Program-made: the position numbers and the translations under genes
Notes under the pieces: model-generated
The model's input: the letters and a program-made list of their open reading frames with translations, nothing else
What the model was told of the DNA's origin: nothing
Database searches by the model: none
Shown: positions 35,277 to 44,415 of the stretch, in pieces
How positions within the stretch are numbered: the first letter of the stretch is position 1
How the letters are laid out: each line of letters opens with the position of its first letter
Assembly (NCBI RefSeq): GCF_003003995.1
Contig: NZ_PVWF01000009.1
Span: forward strand, 1-64,000
DNA length: 64,000 nucleotides
Source: Pleurocapsa sp. CCALA 161
GTDB lineage: Bacteria > Cyanobacteriota > Cyanobacteriia > Cyanobacteriales > Xenococcaceae
Direction of reading: 5' to 3'

Positions 35277-35999
35277 TTATCCCAGACTCCATAAATTGGG
35301 TAGTTGATTTTCAATATTCAATGAATGGGCTTGGCGATTTAACCAGAATGAGCCTAATCCAGCATTCTTTGCTGCTATATAATCTTCAGTTGGACTGTCC
35401 CCAATATGCCATGCATTCATGGCGACTAAATTATGTTTACCTAAAGCAATTTTAAAAATATTTGACTCTGGCTTGGCGAATCCCGCCATTGAAGAAATAG
35501 TAATACTAGTAAAAAACTGGTCTAGATCCAAGAGATTCAGTACTTCTATTAAGCGACTGTCAAAATTTGAAATAACGCCTAATTCAATGTCGCGATCGCG
35601 ACATTGAATTAAGCAATCAACAGTATCAGGAAATACATACCAAGGTTCTTTTGTGCCAAAATAACCATATATTTCTGTAAAAAAAGCATTAAAATCAACA
35701 AAGTTTTCTATCACTTCTAGCTGCTCAAAAGTTGCTGATACTACTTGTTTCCACCAGTCAAATTCCTGTTGCTTAATTACTGCTAGTTGGTTGGGCAAAA
35801 ATCCTAACGGTGGGGCAGATTTAAAGCTGGTTCTAAAAGCTTGTTCTATTTCTTTTGCATCGATCACGACGCCATATTTATGGGCATATTGATGATATAT
35901 TTCGCCGACACTGTTTTTTAGATCGAATAAAGTACCCATGGCATCAAAAAAAATAACCTTGGGTAAAGACTCGCGAGGCAATTGATCTAATATTTGCAT
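35277..35999 (-). CDS. HAD-superfamily protein with altered first motif
   Basis: A 240-residue HAD-IA type protein. Motif I reads FFDAMGTLF: the nucleophilic Asp is present but the usual second Asp (DxD) is Met. Motif II (VISNFDS) and motif IV (AWHIGDSPTEDYIAAKNAG) are normal. The missing second Asp, which is the general acid in phosphatases, suggests a non-phosphatase activity or a weak enzyme; related cyanobacterial proteins with this wording are common. The substrate is unknown. It is followed upstream by the acyltransferase gene, 7 bases away, so the two are likely cotranscribed. Confidence 0.85.
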   Translation of the reverse strand: MQILDQLPRESLPKVIFFDAMGTLFDLKNSVGEIYHQYAHKYGVVIDAKEIEQAFRTSFKSAPPLGFLPNQLAVIKQQEFDWWKQVVSATFEQLEVIENFVDFNAFFTEIYGYFGTKEPWYVFPDTVDCLIQCRDRDIELGVISNFDSRLIEVLNLLDLDQFFTSITISSMAGFAKPESNIFKIALGKHNLVAMNAWHIGDSPTEDYIAAKNAGLGSFWLNRQAHSLNIENQLPNLWSLG

Positions 36000-36006
36000 A
36001 ATTTAT

Positions 36007-37188
36007 TTAGCTAAGATTGGTCTGAACTTCCTGCTGAACCATTTCAGTTAGGTTATTGATGATTTGTATTCGTGAAGCGGTAGGTCGATCGCTTTGATAT
36101 TCTTGCCAATAATCTTTGAGGTTAATTGGCGTACCTATTTTGGCAATGATTTCTCGTCGCCCTTTGAACCTCGGTCGATCACTTGCAAATACTTCTCTTT
36201 CTAAACGATCTATAGTGGCGAAAAATCTTTCGGGGGTGGGTTTTTCGGCTACGTAGCCATCATAGATGGCATCAAAATTGAGTAGCCGAACGGTAGTCAG
36301 GTAGAGGTGTTCATAGTCTATGGCTGCTGTTCTATCTGAAGCGGACAGGTTGCGTAAAACAGACTGTACTCGATAAACTCGTTCGCGATTGGGCAATTGA
36401 TTTTTGGCAGCTATGTCCAATTTTGCTTCACAGTAGCCCAGCATCTGTTTTCTAAGATTTTCCAGGCGTTGATTCCAGTCTGTTTGTTCGACGGTCACAT
36501 GATACTCAGCTTCGAGATTATTGAGAACTTTTTTGGCGATCGCTCTTAAGCGAGTATAAGCATCACTGCGATCAGACTTAACCAACAAAGCAGTTTCCAA
36601 ACGCTCTAAAGCTCGATCAATTTGCTCTTTTGTATTGCTGAGGTAACAGTATTTTAAGCTAACAGGTACTAAATAAAAGTTGGGAACGGTGTTTTCTTGT
36701 TTAACCAACTTCTCTAGCGCTTTTAAAGATAGCTCAATCGCCCCAGTACGAAAAGGAATTACAGTGTCATTTTGATAAGAACACCCCCCTTCGGGAAAAA
36801 TTACTAGCTTACACCGAGGTTGCTGGAGTATGTTTAGAGTTTGCCTGACGCTAGAGCGATCGCCAACTCCCCGATGCAGGGAATAAGCGCCAACAAGCTG
36901 CAATATTTTACCAACCACACCTTGAAAAGCCTCGATCGCTACCACATAATGAAACAATTGTCCGATGCGGGCGGATAACTGAAACACTGCCACGCCATCA
37001 TCTAAATTGGAATGATTGGGCAAATAGACTACTCGACTAGAGGCGATCGCCCTCACTTTTGCTAGATCCTCTTCAGCTACTGTGAGTCTAAATTTAAAGG
37101 CAAAATAAGTTACTAAATAAAATATGCTTTGAACCAAGCGAATTAGCAGGGGATTTTGCCGAGGCGGAATAAATTTGGGATCGCTCAT
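36007..37188 (-). CDS. 1-acyl-sn-glycerol-3-phosphate acyltransferase-like protein
   Basis: A protein of 393 residues from ATG 37188; a TTG start nine codons earlier would overlap the upstream gene and is less likely. The PlsC-type HxxxxD box reads NHSNLDDG, and the second block is FPEGGCSYQ. The family acylates lysophosphatidic acid in membrane lipid synthesis, though this protein is longer than PlsC (about 240) and has a C-terminal region of about 190 residues of unknown function. One N-terminal hydrophobic segment (LIRLVQSIFYLVTYFAF) may anchor it in the membrane. It follows ndbB with a 7-base gap, so they form a pair. Confidence 0.85.
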   Translation of the reverse strand: MSDPKFIPPRQNPLLIRLVQSIFYLVTYFAFKFRLTVAEEDLAKVRAIASSRVVYLPNHSNLDDGVAVFQLSARIGQLFHYVVAIEAFQGVVGKILQLVGAYSLHRGVGDRSSVRQTLNILQQPRCKLVIFPEGGCSYQNDTVIPFRTGAIELSLKALEKLVKQENTVPNFYLVPVSLKYCYLSNTKEQIDRALERLETALLVKSDRSDAYTRLRAIAKKVLNNLEAEYHVTVEQTDWNQRLENLRKQMLGYCEAKLDIAAKNQLPNRERVYRVQSVLRNLSASDRTAAIDYEHLYLTTVRLLNFDAIYDGYVAEKPTPERFFATIDRLEREVFASDRPRFKGRREIIAKIGTPINLKDYWQEYQSDRPTASRIQIINNLTEMVQQEVQTNLS

Positions 37189-37195
37189 CGAGATC

Positions 37196-38383
37196 TTAAG
37201 GCGATAACAGTTCAACTAAAGGCTGAGTGATCCAATTAAACCCCACAGTCAGCTGATGTTTTAAGGTTGGTAAACGGTAAAGATAAATTAAACGTCTGGC
37301 GACATAAGCCATTGGACCATCTAATTTTAAACCTAGACCGCTGATTGTAGCGTTGTCTGTACCCAAAGTCATCATTTCCCCTAGAGGCTGATAACGGAAA
37401 GACAATAAAGGACGGTTAGTTAGGGATGCCCAAATGTTCCAGGCGCAGTAGTCAGACTGTTGAAAAGCAACTTGTGCTGTAGCAGGCAAAGCATTACCAT
37501 CGCTATCGTAATTATTGGCAGCATCTCCCAAGGCAAAAATATCCTCTCTTCCTTTAACTAGTAAAGTAGGCTCAATTTCTAATAATCCTTGCTCATTTTG
37601 TGTTAGCGGAAGCTTGTTGATTAACTCAGAAACTTGGTTGCCAACAGTCCATAAGACTATATCTACAGGAATAGTATCAGCTTGACCTTTATAAATAAGA
37701 GTAATGCTGTCTGAGGTAACCTGCTCCACTTCTGTTTCTAAGTCCTGCCAGATTTGATTTTTCTCCAGTGCTTTAATTGCCGTTTCTCGATTAAATTCCG
37801 AGCTATCTTTGAGGATTTGCGTTCCTCGGTCGATGATGCGAATTCTGCCCTTGTCACCTAAGCGGTCTGCCAGCTTGCAGCTCAACTCCACACCACTATA
37901 GCCACCGCCGACTACAGCAATACGGATTTTATCGCGATCGCTTTCCTCCAATAGTCTTAACTTTTCTTGAAGACTGTAAGCATCGTTGAGAGAACGAAAT
38001 GGTAGAGCGTGTTCTTTTGCTCCTGGAATTAAATCTACAGGAGTTCTGCCCCCTGTAGACAGCACCAGCTTGTCGTAGTCAATTTTGATATCGTCCTGTA
38101 AGGTAACTTGTTGCCCTTCAATATCGATTTCAGTAACGCTACCCTGCCGAAAAATTATACCTGTATTTGCCAATAATTCGGCAAAGGGTGGAGCAATCTC
38201 CCAACTCTGCATCTCTTCGGTAATTAATTCATAAAGCAAAGGAGAAAACAAAAAGCGATCGCTTTTATCAATCAGAGTTATTTCTGGCTTGTCTGCACTT
38301 TGCCAAGGAAGTTCACTTAGGCGTAAAGCAGTGTAAAGACCACCAAAACCACCGCCGACAATACAAATTTTTGTTGCGCTCAT
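37196..38383 (-). CDS. ndbB: type II NAD(P)H dehydrogenase (NdbB/NDC1-like)
   Basis: A 395-residue flavoenzyme. The FAD fold is ICIVGGGFGGLYTALRL, the NAD(P) fold is IAVVGGGYSGVELSCKLADRLG, and the FAD-binding DIFALGDAANNYD follows. The C-terminal QPLGEMMTLG and VARRLIYLYRLPT segments match cyanobacterial NdbB as I remember it, which reduces demethylphylloquinone in vitamin K1 synthesis and is related to plant NDC1. Non-proton-pumping membrane-surface oxidation of NAD(P)H is the general activity. It is translated just before the acyltransferase, with a 7-base gap. Confidence 0.85.
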   Translation of the reverse strand: MSATKICIVGGGFGGLYTALRLSELPWQSADKPEITLIDKSDRFLFSPLLYELITEEMQSWEIAPPFAELLANTGIIFRQGSVTEIDIEGQQVTLQDDIKIDYDKLVLSTGGRTPVDLIPGAKEHALPFRSLNDAYSLQEKLRLLEESDRDKIRIAVVGGGYSGVELSCKLADRLGDKGRIRIIDRGTQILKDSSEFNRETAIKALEKNQIWQDLETEVEQVTSDSITLIYKGQADTIPVDIVLWTVGNQVSELINKLPLTQNEQGLLEIEPTLLVKGREDIFALGDAANNYDSDGNALPATAQVAFQQSDYCAWNIWASLTNRPLLSFRYQPLGEMMTLGTDNATISGLGLKLDGPMAYVARRLIYLYRLPTLKHQLTVGFNWITQPLVELLSP

Positions 38384-38491
38384 AAAAATATCTATCTCTT
38401 ACCAAACAGTTAATACTCAATACACTTCAATATATGTATTGATTCTAGCGGTTTCACCACAATTCTGGATCGCTCCTGGCTTCTGCCTCCT

Positions 38492-39028
38492 TCAAATAAA
38501 CACATAAGACCAGGTGGAATAAATAAATATTGCTACGGCCAAAGCTGCCAGTAAGGCTTCGATCGCGTTACCAATTAAAGAAGCGACTACAATACCTGCA
38601 CTTGCTTTTAATGCCTGCTGCATCCTGACTGAACCTTCAAGATTACTACGATAGAGATATTCCCCTACAAAAGCGCCAATAATTGCACCCAACAATACGC
38701 CAATTAAAGGTCCGCCAAAGGGTAAAGCAGGTAACAAACCGACAAAGCCTAAGACCATTCCGGCGATCGCGCCATATTGACTCCACTTGCTTGCCCCAGA
38801 CTGTTTAGCACCAAAATATAACGCCAGGTATTCTACTACTGCGCTGAGAATTAAGACCACAAAGATCAAAATCATCGGCCAGCCAATGCCTGCAAAGCCA
38901 GTGAAAATACTCCAACCGACAATAGCCGCCAAAATAATACTGCTGCCAGGAAGTCCTGGAATCATTGCCCCGACTACGCCAACCGCCATCACGGCTAGGA
39001 TAATCCAATAAACAGTAGTTATATCCAT
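38492..39028 (-). CDS. DUF456 family membrane protein
   Basis: A protein of 178 residues from ATG 39028; the TTG five codons earlier is less likely. It has about four or five membrane spans, including WIILAVMAVGVVGAMIPGLPG and a glycine-rich VLLGAIIGAFVGEY loop typical of DUF456. The function of this family is unknown. It lies on the minus strand between two single genes, with a 108-base gap downstream. Confidence 0.85.
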   Translation of the reverse strand: MDITTVYWIILAVMAVGVVGAMIPGLPGSSIILAAIVGWSIFTGFAGIGWPMILIFVVLILSAVVEYLALYFGAKQSGASKWSQYGAIAGMVLGFVGLLPALPFGGPLIGVLLGAIIGAFVGEYLYRSNLEGSVRMQQALKASAGIVVASLIGNAIEALLAALAVAIFIYSTWSYVFI

Positions 39029-39144
39029 AAAATTAAAATTCAATTAATAATTAGTTTTTCTTAACTTAAAACACCTATTCAACAAGTTTGAAACCTTCGA
39101 ATTAAAAGACTTTTGATTTTTCCTGTCAAGCAAGACAATGTGAT

Positions 39145-39165
39145 TTTTAACTTTTAACTTTTGAC
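39145..39165. repeat. tandem heptamer repeat, TTTTRAC x3
   Basis: Two perfect TTTTAAC units and one TTTTGAC unit lie just downstream of the M48 protease stop. It is another heptamer array of the type found at 10424, 17079, 26958, 48382 and 55698. Confidence 0.75.
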
Positions 39166-39180
39166 TTCCACAGAGCGAAG

Positions 39181-40032
39181 CTAGAGACGAGGACCAACTA
39201 TTCTGGCAAAACGGTCTTGGTTCTGCTGTAGTTGAGCGGGAACACCATTGGGATAGGTTTGGTTAATAATGCTAATTAATTGCTCAATCCGATTTCCAGG
39301 ATTGGGATGAGTACTCATAAACTCTGGCTGTCCACCTGCGTCACCTCTAGCGGAATCAAGAATTTTCATTAACTCAACAATACCTACAGGGTTATAGCCT
39401 GCTTCGGTCATAAACTTAAACCCCAAGCGATCGCTTTCTAGTTCATCTTCTCGCCCATATTTAAGATTGACCATTTGGTTGACTGCCTGGGCTAAAATTG
39501 CTGCTTGTCTACCGCTTTCAGGGCGATCGCTGGCAGCAACTCCTACCGCATTGACTAAGGCACTACCCAACTGTTGTTTAGCTAAATGTTCTGCACCGTG
39601 TCTGCCAATCACATGACCTACTTCATGACCTAAAACCCCCGCTAGCTGGGCTTCAGAGTTTAACTTACTCAGTAAGGCTGCGGTCACAAATACTTGCCCC
39701 CCAGGTAGGGCAAAAGCATTAATTGTTTGGGGATCGCGCAAGAGATGAAAATCAAAAGGATAAGCTGAATTTTTGGCTATCGAATTTTGGACAACGCGAT
39801 TTCCCACCTCATCCACATAGTCTTGCAAAGTTTGATCGGGATAAAGGTTGCCATGCTGGGCTGCCATCTGTGGCGCTGACTGGCGACCAATCACAATTTC
39901 CTGTTCAGGAGAAAGCTGCACTCTTTGTTGTTCTCCTGTAATGGGATTTTCGCTAACGTTGGTGAAATAGTTGAACATTCCAAAAACTGCGAAGATTGCG
40001 CCTATCGCTAGACGAATTAGTAATCGACTCAC
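39181..40032 (-). CDS. M48-family zinc metalloprotease
   Basis: A 283-residue protease starting at GTG, with one N-terminal membrane or signal segment (LIRLAIGAIFAVFGMFNYF). The zinc motif is VLGHEVGHVIGRH near residue 134, with the third ligand in EDELESDRLG. The order matches exported M48 proteases (Oma1/BepA-like) involved in membrane or periplasmic quality control. No TPR domain is present. It is a single gene. Confidence 0.92.
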   Translation of the reverse strand: MSRLLIRLAIGAIFAVFGMFNYFTNVSENPITGEQQRVQLSPEQEIVIGRQSAPQMAAQHGNLYPDQTLQDYVDEVGNRVVQNSIAKNSAYPFDFHLLRDPQTINAFALPGGQVFVTAALLSKLNSEAQLAGVLGHEVGHVIGRHGAEHLAKQQLGSALVNAVGVAASDRPESGRQAAILAQAVNQMVNLKYGREDELESDRLGFKFMTEAGYNPVGIVELMKILDSARGDAGGQPEFMSTHPNPGNRIEQLISIINQTYPNGVPAQLQQNQDRFARIVGPRL

Positions 40033-40155
40033 TGGTTAAATTCTGACTTTAATTAATTATTGGCAGAATGTTATCACGAGTCTTAATGCTGGTTGATATT
40101 TCTTTGAGGTTGCTTAAGCTAACCAAGACAATTCTTAATACTATTTAATAGGGTA

Positions 40156-40527
40156 TTAATTGTCATTTTTTAACATTATCTGACAATAACTGATTAATTT
40201 AGTCAAACGCTCATTGATACTTTTGAGTCTTTTAAGTTGAGTTGTCTGCTGGCGCGAGGCAGCTAAAAATAAAATATCTGTCGATAACAGTTTAAACTCT
40301 CTCAAGATTTCAGTTTGCACTCCCTGCCACCGAGAGGCGATCGCTGGTGGCAAATCTTGACTGCTAAGTTGGGCAACGTTTTCTGCAAACCAGCTAGATA
40401 ACTCGTGAAAATTTTGCTCGATCTCGGATTGAGGAGATTCTTGCTCTTGCTTTGCAAGTTTTTCTACAAATTTGGTTAACAAAGTCAAGAAATCCTGATA
40501 TGCTCGATTGTGTGATGTAGATAACAT
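40156..40527 (-). CDS. PatD-like protein
   Basis: A protein of about 123 residues from ATG 40527; an in-frame TTG at 40593 gives 145. It is helical with no membrane segment. Segments such as SRWQGVQTEILREFKLLSTDILFLAASRQ and LISYCQIMLK match, as I recall, PatD, a protein that tunes heterocyst frequency in Anabaena, but the match is from memory. Other genes of heterocyst formation are not seen here, so a different role is possible. It is a single gene, divergent from relA. Confidence 0.55.
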   Translation of the reverse strand: MLSTSHNRAYQDFLTLLTKFVEKLAKQEQESPQSEIEQNFHELSSWFAENVAQLSSQDLPPAIASRWQGVQTEILREFKLLSTDILFLAASRQQTTQLKRLKSINERLTKLISYCQIMLKNDN

Positions 40528-40813
40528 TGTTGAGTTAAAATTAAAGTATTGAGCAAAATAAGAGTTTCTTAACCAAGCCTGACTTTTACTCAATGCTGAT
40601 GTTTAAAAACATGTTGTAAACAGTAAGCTTTTATGCTTAATAGTTTGGCAAATTAACTATATTAATAGTGAGGTAAATTTCTTAGCTAAACTATTATTTA
40701 ATTATTAATTTTGACCTATAGCAATGCTATTCAACTAGAGTTAAAGCAGGTCTAATATACACAAGTATAGATAGCATAAATTTAAAATTCTCCTATTTGG
40801 CTCTTATCAGCGG

Positions 40814-40852
40814 ACAGGTAAACTCTGCCATAAAACGACAGGGCTTGCCTGT
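40814..40852 (+). promoter_or_regulatory. stem-loop in relA leader
   Basis: Bases 40814-40821 pair with 40845-40852, and an inner 22-26/39-43 stem (positions 40822-40826 and 40839-40843) continues it with one bulge. It lies 34 bases before the relA/spoT ATG, so it may be a 5' leader structure or an attenuator. No riboswitch family was recognised. Confidence 0.4.
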
Positions 40853-40885
40853 TCTTCCACAATTACCTAAAAATTATTTAAATCT

Positions 40886-43132
40886 ATGACCGCTATCTCC
40901 ATCATAGAAAACCGTAGTAATGAAGTTCAGCTTCCTCAATGGCTACAGGAATGCCTGATCGATCAAGAGTCGTCAGAGTCGACATCGGATGATTTATTAA
41001 TCTGTCGAGCGTTCAATTTTGCCTATCAGCTTCATGAAGGACAAACCCGTAAGTCAGGAGAACCTTACATTGCTCATCCCATCGCGGTGGCTAGTTTATT
41101 GAGGAGTTTGGGCGGAGATAGTGTGACGATCGCGGCTGGTTTTTTACACGACGTGGTTGAAGATACAGACGTTACCCCAGAAGAAATTGAGGAGCGATTT
41201 GGGGTGCAGGTACGTTTGTTGGTAGAGGGAGTAACTAAGTTATCTAAGTTTAATTTCTCCAGCACCACTGAACGTCAAGCAGAGAACTTTCGACGTATGT
41301 TCTTGGCAATGGCGACAGATATCCGCGTGATTGTAGTTAAGCTAGCGGATCGACTGCACAATATGCGGACGCTAGAACACCTCAAGCCAGAAAAGCAAAA
41401 ACGGATTAGTCAAGAAACTAGAGAAATTTTTGCCCCCTTAGCAAATAGATTAGGAATTGGTCGTTTTAAGTGGGAACTAGAAGATCTCTGCTTTAAGTAT
41501 TTAGAGCCTGAAGCTTACGAAGAAATTAAATCTTTAATTGCCGAAAGAAGAGCAGATCGCGAGGCAAGAATAGCTAGAGTTACCGAAACATTGCGATCGG
41601 GTTTAAAAAACCAAAATATCGAAGTGGTGGAGTTAAAAGGTAGACCTAAACATCTCTATGGCATTTATCAGAAAATGCAGCGCCAGCAAAAAGAGTTTAG
41701 TCAGATTTATGACATTGCTGCTTTTAGAATTATCGTTAAAACCAACGAAGAATGTTATCGATCCTTGGCGGTAGTTCATGATGCTTTTACGCCGATCCCT
41801 GGTCGCTTCAAAGACTATATTGGCTTACCTAAACCAAACCGCTATCAATCTTTGCATACCACTGTCGTTGGCACTAACGGTCGTCCGATTGAGATTCAGA
41901 TTCGGACTAAAGAAATGCATCAGGTTGCCGAATATGGCATCGCTGCTCACTGGAAATATAAAGAAACAGGCTCAAGTAACGTTAGCATATCTTCAGACGA
42001 AGATAACAAGTTTACCTGGCTAAGACAGCTATTAGAGTGGCAGAAAGATCTTAGTGACGCTCAAGAGTATATGGAAAGCGTCAGAGACAACCTATTTGAA
42101 GATGATGTATATGTTTTTACTCCTGATGGGGACGTAGTAGCTTTAGCTCATGGTGCAACTCCGGTAGACTTTGCCTATCGCATTCACAGCGAAATCGGTA
42201 ATCACATGAAAGGCGCAAGGGTCAATGGGCGTTGGTCGATGCTCTCAAAACCCTTAGAGAATGGTGATATTGTCGAGATTGTCACCCAGAAAAACAGTCA
42301 TCCTAGCTTGGACTGGCTCAATTTTGTTGTGTCTCCCACGGCTCGTAATCGTATTCGCCAGTGGTATAAACTTTCTCACCGTGAGGAAAATATTGCCCGT
42401 GGGAAAGAACTGCTAGAGAAAGAAATGGGCAAAAGTGGGTTTGACTCCCTGCTCAAATCTGAAGCCATGCAGATTGTGACTCAACGGTGCAATTATCATT
42501 CAGTTGAAGATTTGTTGGCAGCTTTGGGTTATGGCGAAATTACGCAAAATCATGTAGTTAATCGTTTGCGGGATGTAGTTAAAGAACAACAACCAGTAGA
42601 AACTGAATCAGCAAAAGAAGTAGAAATTCCTGCTTATCTAAATAGCAATCAGGAGAAACACAGGGGTGGAAACTCTCCTATTATTGGCGTAGAAGGAATG
42701 TTGTATCATCTGGCAGGTTGTTGTAAACCCTTGCCAGGAGAGTCCATTATTGGTGCAGTTACTCTTAGTTCTAGAGGGATCTCCATTCATGCTCAAGGCT
42801 GTGAGAATATAGACAAAATACCAGGAGAAAGAATTATTCCTGTTAGCTGGAATGATGATGCTGAAGATAATAAGGCCTTTACTTACCCCGTAGATATTCA
42901 GATTGAAGCCATGGATCGCGTGGGGGTATTTAAAGATATTCTCGCACGTCTTAGCGATCGCGGGATTAACGTTCGCAATGCGGGGGTTAAGACTAGTCGT
43001 AATAAACCTGCGCTGATTTCTTTGAGCTTAGATATTCGCGATCGCCAACAGCTAGAATACGTCTTCCAGAGAATTAAAAGCATGAGCGATATTCTTAATA
43101 TTCGTCGGGTGATGAATTCTGGCGAACAATAA
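40886..43132 (+). CDS. relA: bifunctional (p)ppGpp synthetase/hydrolase
   Basis: A 748-residue RelA/SpoT-homologue. In order: the HD hydrolase domain (about 45-200) with YIAHPIAVAS and GFLHDVVEDT; the synthetase domain (about 240-390) with YDIAAFRIIV and YQSLHTTVVG; a TGS domain (about 405-465) with DDVYVFTPDGDVVALAHGATPVDFAY; and a C-terminal ACT domain (about 668-745) with MDRVGVFKDILARLSDRGINV. It makes and degrades (p)ppGpp, the stringent-response alarmone. The length is normal. It is a single gene with a structured leader. Confidence 0.95.
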   Translation: MTAISIIENRSNEVQLPQWLQECLIDQESSESTSDDLLICRAFNFAYQLHEGQTRKSGEPYIAHPIAVASLLRSLGGDSVTIAAGFLHDVVEDTDVTPEEIEERFGVQVRLLVEGVTKLSKFNFSSTTERQAENFRRMFLAMATDIRVIVVKLADRLHNMRTLEHLKPEKQKRISQETREIFAPLANRLGIGRFKWELEDLCFKYLEPEAYEEIKSLIAERRADREARIARVTETLRSGLKNQNIEVVELKGRPKHLYGIYQKMQRQQKEFSQIYDIAAFRIIVKTNEECYRSLAVVHDAFTPIPGRFKDYIGLPKPNRYQSLHTTVVGTNGRPIEIQIRTKEMHQVAEYGIAAHWKYKETGSSNVSISSDEDNKFTWLRQLLEWQKDLSDAQEYMESVRDNLFEDDVYVFTPDGDVVALAHGATPVDFAYRIHSEIGNHMKGARVNGRWSMLSKPLENGDIVEIVTQKNSHPSLDWLNFVVSPTARNRIRQWYKLSHREENIARGKELLEKEMGKSGFDSLLKSEAMQIVTQRCNYHSVEDLLAALGYGEITQNHVVNRLRDVVKEQQPVETESAKEVEIPAYLNSNQEKHRGGNSPIIGVEGMLYHLAGCCKPLPGESIIGAVTLSSRGISIHAQGCENIDKIPGERIIPVSWNDDAEDNKAFTYPVDIQIEAMDRVGVFKDILARLSDRGINVRNAGVKTSRNKPALISLSLDIRDRQQLEYVFQRIKSMSDILNIRRVMNSGEQ

Positions 43133-43143
43133 CTAATAACTAA

Positions 43144-43809
43144 TTAAACGTTAAATAATTTAGTTGTAATTTCTTCTAGCGCTTTTAATCCAGCTAAAGA
43201 GCCTTTGATTAATCTGATGGCTGCAAGAGGTTGTTTAATGAAGGAGATCGCCAGAGGTAGAGTCTTAAGGTTTCCTTGACTATCAATAGCTTGATTTAGA
43301 TTTGGGAGATCTCCACGAAGATCGTCACTGACTACCCGAACCATAGCAACAGATATTCCTTGGCGCTGTAATTCTTTGATATAGCTATATCCTTCCATTT
43401 CCACGATGGTGGTGGGATACTGTTGAGCGAGGATTAGCTTGTCTTTGGCTTGGGTGATAATGCGATCGCTCGTCAAAGCATTAACTAAATCGATTGATAA
43501 TTTCTGTTGAATCTTAGCGGTCAATTCAGCATCAAGATCTATGAGATTATGGTTTAAATCTTGGCAGCTTTTAATTAAAACTGAGTCTTGTACAGTATAA
43601 GAATCAGATAAACTACCGCATAACCCCATAATTAAAACATTTGCCCAACTATCTATTTGCTCAGAATAATTTGCTAAGACTTGGCTGATATGCCTAACGC
43701 CGATGGGAATAGCAATAACTTGAATACCATCTACCTGAGCTTTTAATAAACCGCGACAAACTGCTTGGTATTCTGCTCCTTGAGGCACAACAATAGTATT
43801 AATCAGCAT
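43144..43809 (-). CDS. nucleoside phosphorylase / nucleosidase-like protein
   Basis: A protein of 221 residues from ATG 43809; the TTG start five codons earlier is less likely. It belongs to the PNP/MTA-nucleosidase fold: NVLIMGLCGSLSDSYTVQD is the nucleotide-site segment and IVEMEGYSYIKE contains the EMEG ribose motif, followed by RVVSDD. Activity on a nucleoside, or on adenosyl compounds as in hopanoid-associated members, is possible. The substrate is unknown. It is divergent from lepB, with a 33-base gap. Confidence 0.75.
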   Translation of the reverse strand: MLINTIVVPQGAEYQAVCRGLLKAQVDGIQVIAIPIGVRHISQVLANYSEQIDSWANVLIMGLCGSLSDSYTVQDSVLIKSCQDLNHNLIDLDAELTAKIQQKLSIDLVNALTSDRIITQAKDKLILAQQYPTTIVEMEGYSYIKELQRQGISVAMVRVVSDDLRGDLPNLNQAIDSQGNLKTLPLAISFIKQPLAAIRLIKGSLAGLKALEEITTKLFNV

Positions 43810-43842
43810 CACTACTTTATTCAAATTTATTCAAATGAATGT

Positions 43843-44412
43843 ATGTCCTTAACTAAACCAAAAAAAATAACCAACAAACTTGCTTGGTGGCGCAATTTTA
43901 AAGAAAATAGTCTTACAGTCGTGGTGGCGCTAGCTTTAGCCTTGATTATTCGGCTCTTTATTGCCGAACCTCGCTACATCCCATCCGAGTCCATGTTTCC
44001 CACTTTAGCAACAGGCGATCGCTTAGTAGTTGAAAAAGTAGGGTATAAATTTCACCCACCAAATAAAGGCGATATTATTGTCTTCCAGCCACCAGAAATG
44101 CTAAGAATGATCGGCAATTTCGAGAAAAGCCAAGCCTTTATCAAAAGAGTGATTGCCAAATCTGGTGACAAAGTAGCAGTCAAAGACGGGATAGTATATG
44201 TTAACGAGCAACCTTTAGTTGAAGACTACATAGCTGCACCTCCAGAATACGAACTAATACCCGTCACCGTGCCAGAAAGACAGTTATTTGTCATGGGAGA
44301 CAACCGCAACAATAGTAATGACTCCCATATCTGGGGTTTCCTACCAACAGAAAACGTGATTGGTCATGCAGTGTTTCGCTTTTGGCCTCTAGACCGTATT
44401 GGGACAGTATAG
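43843..44412 (+). CDS. lepB: signal peptidase I
   Basis: A protein of 189 residues from ATG 43843; the open frame extends upstream, but the added residues would overlap the divergent gene. One membrane span (LTVVVALALALIIRLFIAEP) precedes the catalytic serine in RYIPSESMFPTL. The lysine is in FIKRVIAKSGDKV, and the conserved MGDNRNNSNDSHIWGFLP box follows. It cleaves signal peptides from exported proteins on the outer face of the membrane. It is a single gene, convergent with the ferredoxin gene. Confidence 0.93.
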   Translation: MSLTKPKKITNKLAWWRNFKENSLTVVVALALALIIRLFIAEPRYIPSESMFPTLATGDRLVVEKVGYKFHPPNKGDIIVFQPPEMLRMIGNFEKSQAFIKRVIAKSGDKVAVKDGIVYVNEQPLVEDYIAAPPEYELIPVTVPERQLFVMGDNRNNSNDSHIWGFLPTENVIGHAVFRFWPLDRIGTV

Positions 44413-44415
44413 TAA

